Assembly (NCBI GenBank): GCA_965214325.1
Contig: CBDCBG010000006.1
Span: forward strand, 1,550,001-1,614,000
DNA from: JAJEFO01 sp965214325
GTDB taxonomy: Bacteria; Pseudomonadota; Alphaproteobacteria; Rhodobacterales; Rhodobacteraceae
Direction of reading: 5' to 3'
Length of the DNA stretch: 64,000 bases
The translations under genes and the position numbers were made by a program. Under the pieces are notes generated by a model. It saw only the letters and a list, made by a program, of their open reading frames with translations. It made no database searches and was not told the origin of the DNA. Below are positions 54,290 through 61,867 of this stretch, one piece after another (position 1 is the stretch's first letter; every line of letters starts with the position of its first letter).

Positions 54290-54584
54290 CGTTTTGAGAA
54301 ACCGCCGACAAGAGCTCGCCCACGAGTCCTTCGCCGGACGATGGGTCAGGATGACCTTGGCGTCAGGAAATGCCTCCATAGTCTCGCGCCAGTAGGCCGC
54401 AAACAGCGCGAACCAATCGGGCGTCCTGCCCTTCGCAAATGCCAGCCAGTGTTCTTTTTTGATCCTCGCCGTCCATGACTTCATGCATGTGATGGGTCGG
54501 CCCCGGACCAAGCACTTCGAGCGCTTGCCTCAGGCTTACTGCCCCAGTTCGCCCAAACCCCGCACCGATGGCCGCGACCGACAT
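54290..54584 (-). pseudogene. Sulfotransferase family protein, truncated and frameshifted
   Basis: Starts MSVAAIGAGFGRTGAVSLRQALEVLGPGPTHHMHEVMD, the P-loop type PAPS-binding start of bacterial sulfotransferases. It then continues in another frame: KKEHWLAFAKGRTPDWFALFAAYWRETMEAFPDAKVILTHRPAKDSWASSCRRF. It breaks at the IS21-type element near 54290, so the last half of the usual 200-250 residues is gone. Its ATG overlaps the stop of the upstream FAH gene (TGATG), making it the last gene of the minus-strand operon. Confidence 0.8.
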
Positions 54585-54988
54585 CAGATCGCCTCGACCT
54601 GCTGGTCGATAGCCCCCATGACCGAGTTGCCGTCATGGTCGAACAACTCGATCCGCACGCGGTCACCGTCCTTCATGAAGTCGAGCTTGGCTGTGCCAGT
54701 CTGGATCGTCTCCATCGCGCGGTATTCGCCGATGCAGCCGGCGCCAATCGACCAATCCCCGTCAGCCGCCTCATTCGAAACCGTTCCAAGACCAACCACA
54801 GTACCCGGCTCAAAGTTGCGGGTCTGGGCGACATGCGCAATCGCATCGCCATAGTGAAAAGGGCTGTCGATGCCGGTCTCGATATCGCCAATCTGCTCGC
54901 CGCGCAGATGAACATGCATTTTGCCGTGCACCATCTTTCCATCCCAGCGGTCACCAAGTTCATCGGGCGTGACAGCAATCGGTCCTAA

Positions 54989-55948
54989 GAGGCTGACCTA
55001 GAATGTGGAAGGCCTCCCCCAGATGTGGTATTTCCCCGCTGACTTCCACACCAGACAGGGAGGGCCGCATGGCTTGGAACGAGACCACCCGCGAGAAGTA
55101 TAAGCGCAGTTCGGACCGGTATGAAAGCGATTTGACCGACGAGGAATGGCTCTTGATCGAGCCGCTTCTTCCGGCTCCGTCAAAGCTCGGACGTCACCGC
55201 ACCGTCGATCTTCGGGCGGTTTTCGACGCGATCCAGTACATGCTGGCGACGGGGTGCCAGTGGCGGGCGGTTCCCAAGTGTTTCCCGCCCTTTACGACGG
55301 TTCAGAACTACTTCTACGCATGGCGCGACGACGGCGTGCTGGAGCGCATGATGGATGCGCTGCGGGAGCGGGCGCGCATGCAGGAGGGGCGCTCCGGAGA
55401 TCCGACGGCGGCCGCGATCGACAGCCAGTCGGTGAAGACGACGGAGATGGGCGGCCCGTCGGGATACGACGCCGGCAAGAGGATCAAGGGCAGGAAGCGC
55501 CACGCCACGGTGGACGTGGAGGGGTTCCCGACCGCGATCCAGGTTCACGCGGCTGACGTGCAGGACCGGGACGGTGCGCCGGACGTCATCCTGGCGATGT
55601 TGGAGAAGGCGCCTGAGGTGAGGAAGCTGTGGGCGGACGGCGGCTATGCCGGACCGAAGCTGGAGGCCGCGCTGGCGGAGCACGGCCTCGGATCGATCCT
55701 GGAGATCGTCCACAGGCCCAAGGAAACAAAGGGCTTCACCGTCCTCTATCGCCGCTGGGTGGTGGAGAGGACGTTCGCCTGGCTGTCGTGGTGCCGGCGC
55801 CTGGCGAAGGACGTGGAGCGGACCTTGGCGAGTTCCCTGGCCTGGGTCCAACTGGCCGCGTGCCGGTTCCTGATGCGACGGGTGGCGCGAGGGATAACGT
55901 CATGAATTACAATAATATAATCAAATCAAGGACTTATGATTCAGCCTC
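54989..55948 (+). mobile_element. IS5-family insertion sequence (IS427-like)
   Basis: 960 bp with short inverted repeats GAGGCTGA at 54989 and TCAGCCTC ending at 55948. A 3-bp duplication TAA lies at 54986-54988 and 55949-55951. Precise removal restores PESF|LGPIAVTPDEL in the FAH gene. Small TA-containing duplications are usual for the IS427 group. Confidence 0.88.
55069..55905 (+). CDS. IS5-family transposase
   Basis: 278 residues and intact. N-terminal DUF4096-like segment DLTDEEWLLIEPLLPAPSKLGRHRTVDLRAVFDAIQYMLATGCQWRAVPKCFPPFTTVQNYFYAWRDDG. The DDE residues lie in AAAIDSQSVKTTEMGG, VRKLWADGGYAG and YRRWVVERTFAWLSWCRRLAKDVER. The start at 55069 (MAWNETTREKYKR) fits the family; an upstream ATG at 55003 adds unrelated residues. 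Confidence 0.92.
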   Translation: MAWNETTREKYKRSSDRYESDLTDEEWLLIEPLLPAPSKLGRHRTVDLRAVFDAIQYMLATGCQWRAVPKCFPPFTTVQNYFYAWRDDGVLERMMDALRERARMQEGRSGDPTAAAIDSQSVKTTEMGGPSGYDAGKRIKGRKRHATVDVEGFPTAIQVHAADVQDRDGAPDVILAMLEKAPEVRKLWADGGYAGPKLEAALAEHGLGSILEIVHRPKETKGFTVLYRRWVVERTFAWLSWCRRLAKDVERTLASSLAWVQLAACRFLMRRVARGITS

Positions 55949-56513
55949 TAAGAAACTCTCTGGCTTCGCGGTCAGGAACCCGAAAGTGCGCTTCAACTCC
56001 GGCGCGACGATGCGGCGGAGCGAGGTGTCCTGCAGAAGGCAGAATAGGCGAATGTGGTTGGTCGCATCCTCCGCCGATACGCCACGCGGCACGTCGCCCG
56101 TGATCGCGGCAATCTCTGCCTCGAAGTCAATGAAATCCGCCTCGTTTTGCCGGATCGGATCATTCCAGGCGCCGTAGCCATGGGATATGCCCTGATAGAT
56201 CAGCGGCGCGTCCATGATGTCGTCGGGCAAAGTATCGCCCCGCGCTTCTCGGTTGCGGCGGATGTGGCAGATATAGCAGGCACCATCGAGATATTGATAG
56301 GCGCGCGGAAGCGGAGCTCCGAGTGCTTTCATATCGAGCGCGAACGCGTCAGACTGCGTGTCCGCGTTCAGAGCGGCGTAGGTGGCTTCGGCCCTGGACG
56401 CCAAAGTGTCCCAGTCATCAAGCAGAGCTTGAAGCGTGTCGGTCGGGCCGTATGCGGCTGTCGCGAGGTCTTCGGAGACGATAGCCAAGCGGCCATCCCG
56501 GCCCTGTTTTAGT

Positions 56514-58545
56514 CCGAACTTCCAGCCGACGTGAGCGCATCTCTTCCAGAAAGTGACGCGTTTTCAGTGCCTTGTTCGTGAGTTTCCTGGCCTTGAGGCC
56601 AAAATGCATGCCCATGTAATGTGCAGACGGTCCCGGAAGGCGGATTCCGGGGCTCCCGTTCGTTCCCGAACTTTTTTCGAGATTCTTGCTTGACAGCATG
56701 GAGGCGAGCAACTACCAGTATGCCCATGTATGTCGAATCCGTCCCCAACCGTAACTCCCCGCCCGCCGTGCTGCTTCGCGAGACATGGTGGGACAAGGAC
56801 CTCAAGAAGGTGCGCAAGCGCACCCTCGCCAACCTCTCCAGGCTGCCGCCCGAACTCGTCGAGGAGATCCGCGCCTGCCTCAAGGGTGCCGCCGCACGGC
56901 CGCTCGAGGACGCGTTCGAGGTCGCGTCCTCGCTGCCCCACGGCGCCGTCGCGGCCGCGCTCGGCACGCTCCGAAAGCTCGGCCTCGACCGGACCGTCTC
57001 CCCGCGCCCGTCCCGGCAGCGCGACCTCGCGGTCGCCATGATCGTGGCCCGCATCACCGCGCCCAGGGCGAAGCTCGCCACGGCCCGGAGCCTGTCCCCC
57101 GCAAGCGCGTGCGACACGCTCGGCCAGACGCTCGGCATCGGCGACACCGACGAGAACGAGCTCTGCGGCGCCATGGACTGGCTTCTGGAGCGGCAGGAGC
57201 GCATCGAGACGGAGCTTGCGCGGCGGCATCTCGGCGAGCGCTCCCTGGTGCTGTGGGACCTGACCTCCGTCTGGATGGAGGGCCGGAACTGCGCGCTCGC
57301 GAGGTTCGGCCACTCCCGCGACGGCAAGAGGGGCAGGCTGCAGGTCGAGTTCGGCCTCATGTGCGACCGCGAGGGACGGCCGGTCGCCGTGGAGGTCTTC
57401 GGGGGCAACACGTCCGATCCGGCCACCGTCGCGACGGCGGCCGGACGGCTGCGGACCCGCTTCGGCCTCGAACGGGTCGTCCTGGTCGGCGACCGCGGCA
57501 TGCTCGCCGACGCGCGGCTGCGCGAGGACGTCCGGCCCGCCGGCCTGGACTGGATCAGCGCGCTCAGGGCGCCCGCGATCCGCGCGCTGGCGGAGAACGG
57601 AACCCTGCAGCCGTCGCTGTTCGACGACATCGACATGGCGGAGATCGCCTGCGAGGAGCTCTTTCCGGGCGAGCGCCTGATGGCGTTCCGCAACCCGTTC
57701 CTGGCGGAGGAGCGCGCCCGCAGGCGCGAGGACCTCCTGCAGGCGACCGAGGAGGGCATCCGGGAGGTCGACGCGGCGACCCGGCGCAAGAGCCGCCGCC
57801 TCAAGGGCGCGACGAACATCGCCCTGCGGCTGGAGAAGGTCCTGACGGCGCGGAAGATGAAGAAGCACTTCGTCGTCGACGTCCGGGAAGACGGCTTCTC
57901 GTGGCGGCGCAACGCCGGGAGCATCGCCGCCGAGGAGGCCCTGGACGGCTTCTGCGTGGTTCGCACCAGCCTTCCCGAAAGCGTCATGGAAGCCGGCGAG
58001 ACGGTCAGGTCGTACAAGTCCCTCGCCCGCGTGGAGCGGGCCTTCAGAACGATGAAGACCGTGGACCTGAAGGTGCGTCCGGTCCATCACCGCCTGGCCG
58101 GCCGGGTCCGGGCGCACGTCCTGCTCTGCATGCTCGCATATTACGTGGAATGGCACATGCGGGACGCCCTGAAGCCGCTGCTGTTCCATGACGAGGACCC
58201 GCCGGAGGCGGCCTCCGCCGTCGCCCCGGCCGGGACGTCGGACGGGGCCGCGCTCAAGGCGGCGACGAAGCGGACCACGTCCGGACTGCCCGTCCAGGGC
58301 TTCCAGGGCCTGATGGCCCACCTTGCGACCCTGTCCATGATGCGCATGAAGCCGAAATCGGAAACGTCCGCGGAATTCGACATGACCTCGACGCCGACGC
58401 CGCTGCAGGCCGAGGCGTTTCGGCTCCTCGGCGTCCGGCTGCCCTGACACCCGCCGCAGGTTCCTGCCCAGTACCGTGAATCAGGATTCCGGGCTTTTTG
58501 TCCCGAAATCAATCAGGTAGACCTTGAGGCCTTCTGGAAGTTCAG
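56514..58545 (+). mobile_element. IS1634-family insertion sequence, second type
   Basis: 2032 bp; ends CCGAACTTCCAG at 56514 and CTGGAAGTTCAG finishing at 58545. The 6-bp duplication TTTAGT stands at 56508-56513 and 58546-58551. It inserted into codon 6-7 of the FAH gene. Its transposase differs clearly from the two copies at 108 and 14325. Confidence 0.9.
56720..58447 (+). CDS. IS1634-family transposase, second type
   Basis: 575 residues from ATG 56720 (MPMYVESVPNRNSPPAVLLRETWWDKDLKKVRKRTLANLSRLP). DDE motifs: LVLWDLTSVWMEG, VVLVGDRGMLADARL and SYKSLARVERAFRTMKTVDLKVRP. Ends with LLGVRLP like the other copies (LLGVNPD). The frame is intact. The earlier ATG at 56621 lies in the terminal region and is unlikely. 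Confidence 0.92.
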   Translation: MPMYVESVPNRNSPPAVLLRETWWDKDLKKVRKRTLANLSRLPPELVEEIRACLKGAAARPLEDAFEVASSLPHGAVAAALGTLRKLGLDRTVSPRPSRQRDLAVAMIVARITAPRAKLATARSLSPASACDTLGQTLGIGDTDENELCGAMDWLLERQERIETELARRHLGERSLVLWDLTSVWMEGRNCALARFGHSRDGKRGRLQVEFGLMCDREGRPVAVEVFGGNTSDPATVATAAGRLRTRFGLERVVLVGDRGMLADARLREDVRPAGLDWISALRAPAIRALAENGTLQPSLFDDIDMAEIACEELFPGERLMAFRNPFLAEERARRREDLLQATEEGIREVDAATRRKSRRLKGATNIALRLEKVLTARKMKKHFVVDVREDGFSWRRNAGSIAAEEALDGFCVVRTSLPESVMEAGETVRSYKSLARVERAFRTMKTVDLKVRPVHHRLAGRVRAHVLLCMLAYYVEWHMRDALKPLLFHDEDPPEAASAVAPAGTSDGAALKAATKRTTSGLPVQGFQGLMAHLATLSMMRMKPKSETSAEFDMTSTPTPLQAEAFRLLGVRLP

Positions 58546-58561
58546 TTTAGTGAAGCGAGTT

Positions 58562-59230
58562 TCATTGCGCCCCCTCCGGCGTGGTGATGATCTGATCGAC
58601 CAGCAAGCGGTGCTGCCCACGTTTCTTGTTCGGCTGGCCCGCCTTGTTCTTGATCGTGTCGGTCTGGCCAGCATTCTCGGCGGGCAGGATCATGCCGCGC
58701 AAAAAGCGCGCATGCATGGTCTTCGATCCCCAGGCGATGACCGGTTGTTCGCCGCATTCCCACCATGGGTCGCCAGGGTTCATGGCGCGAAAGCTCTCGA
58801 CATCCTGATCGATGTTGAAGGTTCCCTCCACCATGCAGCGGATACCCGGGCCGGGGTGCTTGTGTGGGTCTGTCACACGTCCCGGCGGCGCTGTGATTTG
58901 ATCCAACCGAAAGAGCCATTCGGTGCCCGGTGCCATATCCAGCATGCCCGCCACACGGCTCATCCGGTGAAGCGAAAGGATGTCTGCCCCTTGCATCAGC
59001 GTTGCCTCGGCATTGGGTAGATCGACCTCCCACCTCCACAGATGAGACCAATCGGCGCGGCCAGTGATTTCGACGTCTTCGCCCACATAAGCGGCGTTGC
59101 CTGCGCTCAAGGTCTCTCCATTGATCGCGACTTCGCCGAATCGGCAATAGACGATCCGCCGCGCCGCTTCGAGCGCGCCTGTTCCATCGGCCAGGACCTG
59201 ATCTTGGTAAAAGTGAACACTACTGGGCAT
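58562..59230 (-). CDS. Cupin-domain protein
   Basis: 222 residues. Central motifs VTDPHKHPGPGIRCMVEGTFNIDQDVE and AMNPGDPWWECGEQPVIAWGSKTMHARFLRGMILP fit a cupin barrel with metal-binding histidines (HKHPG). The family of ring-modifying or isomerase cupins is broad, so the reaction is open; it may be a dioxygenase or isomerase acting before the FAH hydrolase. It lies 14 nt after the arylsulfotransferase-like gene and its TGA overlaps the FAH ATG. Confidence 0.75.
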   Translation of the reverse strand: MPSSVHFYQDQVLADGTGALEAARRIVYCRFGEVAINGETLSAGNAAYVGEDVEITGRADWSHLWRWEVDLPNAEATLMQGADILSLHRMSRVAGMLDMAPGTEWLFRLDQITAPPGRVTDPHKHPGPGIRCMVEGTFNIDQDVESFRAMNPGDPWWECGEQPVIAWGSKTMHARFLRGMILPAENAGQTDTIKNKAGQPNKKRGQHRLLVDQIITTPEGAQ

Positions 59231-59244
59231 TTTTGGTCCTCGCG

Positions 59245-60288
59245 TCAGAGTAGGTTTTGAATTTCCGGGCTATCTGCGGCGCAGTGGCGCGCACGATAAA
59301 CCCAGTTGATGTTTGTAAACTTCGGATGGGATTGCCAGTTCGGGTTGACGTAGTGCCAAACGACATCGCAGTCCGGCGTGACTTCGAAAATCGCCCCTTT
59401 GGCCCCTTCGCAGATTAACGTGTTGTCAGAGGCAAGACGCTGAACGCCCGAAATGTGCGTGGAGAAGAAGTTCATCGGGTTGTTCTTCTCGGTGAACTTC
59501 CAAATGACCTCTTTACTGTCTCGGTCGATCTCCCAAACCTGGCTATGCGCCAGATCGGGGGAATAGGTGCCATTCGCGAACACAAGGATGGTGCCGCTGT
59601 CGGTCATCTGAACATCGTGCTGGCCGCCAAGGGCGTCGTCCTGAAGCTCCCAGACAATGTCGCCCGTCTCGCGGGAGACAATGAGCAAAAGGTTCAGCAC
59701 CTTGAAGCTGAGAAGATAGTCGCCGTTGTCCAGCGGGTGGATCGCATTGGCATGGCCATAGTTCCGGCGCACGGCATTGCGGTGAAACGGCCAGTTGGCA
59801 TGATCGGAAAGCCGCCATTCCCAGACGACTTCACCGGCCGCATCGACCTCGCGAATGACCTCTCCGTAGATTGCCCCGTTGGCCTCGCTGCCGGGCACCC
59901 CGCCTTCAAGCGACGCGGCCTGAGCATCATCCATCTTCTCCCATGCGAGGTAGACGGTGCGCCCGTCCGCCAGACGTCTCCCGTCATGGTGCTGCATGAT
60001 GTCTTCATGCTCCCAAACCACGCTGCCGTCGGGCGCGTATTCCCTGAGCAGACCTCCGCCAAAGGGAATGGGCGCGCGCGTTGACCCCGCCCCGTTCATG
60101 AAGAGATTGCCATTGGGCAGCAGGTAACACCAGTTCGTGCATTTGCCATGGACGTCCCACTGGTGGTGCACGTGACCGTCATAGTCGATCAGAAAGGCTC
60201 GGTTGGACTGGATCGGCGCGTAGAGCACGTAGCCGGGCGTGGACCGGGTCGTGTCATGAACTGTGACACCGGAATAATCGATCTGCAT
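59245..60288 (-). CDS. Arylsulfotransferase-like beta-propeller protein (ASST family)
   Basis: 347 residues. The pattern GYVLYAPIQSNRAFLIDYDGHVHHQWDV, NGNLFMNG, LLREYAPDGSVVWEHED, NYGHANAIHPLDNGDYLLSFKVLNLLLIVSRETGDIVWEL and QHDVQMTDSGTILVFANG is that of ASST-type six-blade propellers. These transfer sulfate between aryl groups using a histidine. No signal peptide is visible from the chosen start, unlike periplasmic AssT. It follows the sulfatase after 15 nt. Catalytic activity is not certain; some family members may be lyases or binding proteins. Confidence 0.8.
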   Translation of the reverse strand: MQIDYSGVTVHDTTRSTPGYVLYAPIQSNRAFLIDYDGHVHHQWDVHGKCTNWCYLLPNGNLFMNGAGSTRAPIPFGGGLLREYAPDGSVVWEHEDIMQHHDGRRLADGRTVYLAWEKMDDAQAASLEGGVPGSEANGAIYGEVIREVDAAGEVVWEWRLSDHANWPFHRNAVRRNYGHANAIHPLDNGDYLLSFKVLNLLLIVSRETGDIVWELQDDALGGQHDVQMTDSGTILVFANGTYSPDLAHSQVWEIDRDSKEVIWKFTEKNNPMNFFSTHISGVQRLASDNTLICEGAKGAIFEVTPDCDVVWHYVNPNWQSHPKFTNINWVYRARHCAADSPEIQNLL

Positions 60289-60303
60289 CTTCGATCCTCT
60301 CCC

Positions 60304-61867
60304 TTAGGCGACGAGATGAGCCCGAGGGCTCTCGTCCGTTTGCAGTGCCAGGTGATGCGCCAGGCGTTCGGTCAACGCGGCGCGCATCGCGGCGTGACCG
60401 GGATCATCCCATAGATTGTGGGTCTCACCCGGGTCCGGCACGAGGAGGTAAAGTTCGCCCCAGTCCTCGCCAGGATAAATCGTCAGACGCCATTCTTCGG
60501 TGACCAAGGCACGGACACGCGCGGGCTCGGTGAAGCCAAATTCCGGAGCGCCACCATTGAACTCGATCAGCATCTCATCCCGGTATTCGTCCCCGAATTG
60601 TATCGTCGGCAGCATCGACCGGCCTTGCATGCCATAGAACGGCTCAAAGCCCGCGCGGTTGAGAATGGTGGCCGAGATGTCGATGGTGGAGGCCAGCGTG
60701 TCAGAAACCGCACCCGTCCGATCCGCCGGGTCAGACCAGATCATCGGCACGCGCGTGACGCCACGGACGGGCAAGAGTCCATTGAGCAACAAGTTGAACT
60801 CGAACAGATAATCGCCGTGGTCAGAATTGAGACAGATCACGGTGTTGTCGTGCTGGCCGCTTTCATTCAGCGCCTCGATGACGAGGCCAATGTGATCGTC
60901 GATCATCGTGATCATGCCGGCTGTCAAAGCCATCGCTTCGCGGATTTTCTGGTCTTCGACGTAGATCGCGGTTTGCAAAGTCATTTGTTCTGGCCCCTCG
61001 CGCTCTCCAGCCATTGCATTGGCGGCGTCGGGTTTTGGTGGGCCGCGCAAGGCAGCGGCACCTCGAACTGATCCGGCGAGTGCATATCCCAGAACCTACC
61101 CGGCGGATTGAACGGATGATGCGGGTCGTGGAAGGACACAAAGGTGAAGAAGGGCGCGTCGTCTTCGCTGCGGTTCGACAGGCAATCAATCGCCCTGTCA
61201 GCGACCCAGGCTGCCGCATACAGCTCTTCGGGGATCTTGGTGCGGTTGGCTTGCGGGCAGGAATAGTTGTGCGGGAACTGGTTCGTTCGATCGCGCAACT
61301 CCTTCCAATCGGAGCGTTGCGCGCGGAACCATTGTTCATAGTGGCCGCCGCATGTGGCACCGTGACGGGTGATCATGTCGACGTGCTGGCAGCCGAAGTA
61401 TGGCGTGTCGATCCGGCAGGTATCGTCGGTCTGATAGTGATCCGGGTCTTCCCGTGACTTTTCGTGCCCGGTTGTCCTGACCTCGTTGAAAGCCCGCCCG
61501 TCATCGCTGATGTTCTCTTCATGCCAAGACGGCGTGGCGGTGAATTCCTGAAGATGGCATTTTCCAATCGCGGCGGTGTCAAGGCCCGCCGCGACCAGCA
61601 CGTCGACAAAGGTGTTGGCATTGCGCATCAACTTACAGCCGTTGTAGCGGAGACCGTGCACCGTCGGCATTCGGCCGGTCATCAGGCTGGCCCTGTTCGG
61701 CATACAGACCGGTGTTGCGACATGGAAGTCTTCGAAGCGCGTTCCATTGGCGGCAATCGCATCGATGTTTGGCGTTTTGACAACGGGGTGACCATAGCAC
61801 CCAAGCCAATCGGACCTTTGTTGATCGGTGAAAAAGAACAGAAAGTTTGGGCGGTCATTTTTGTCAT
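60304..61867 (-). pseudogene. Type I sulfatase with two frameshifts
   Basis: The frame KNDRPNFLFFFTDQQRSDWLGCYGHPVVKTPNIDAIAANGTRFEDFHVATPVCMPNRASLMTGRMP carries the sulfatase start and CxPxR (CMPNR). It is out of frame with the only ATG (61867), because a run of five A follows it where six would be in frame. A second shift at a run of four G near 61000 separates this part from YVEDQKIREAMALTAGMITMIDDHIG...NTVICLNSDHGDYLFEF and GELYLLVPDPGETHNLWDDP. Both shifts lie in homopolymers, so sequencing error is possible. The ATG overlaps the TRAP stop (ATGA). Confidence 0.82.

Larger units (their letters stand above)
54584..58565 (-). pseudogene. Fumarylacetoacetate hydrolase family gene split by two insertion sequences
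   Basis: Three pieces, 58546-58565, 55949-56507 and 54584-54985, add up to 981 nt or 327 codons in one frame. The rebuilt protein begins MKLASLKQGRDGRLAIVSEDL and contains GAPLPRAYQYLDGACYICHIRRNREARG, PLIYQGISHGYGAWNDPI, NEADFIDFEAEIAAITGDVP, and KRTFGFLTAKPESFLGPIAVTPDELGDRW. It ends LFDHDGNSVMGAIDQQV. The acidic metal ligands (DFEAE) are intact. The ATG overlaps the cupin stop (ATGA). Without the IS5 and IS1634-type insertions it would be a normal FAH-type C-C hydrolase. Confidence 0.9.
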
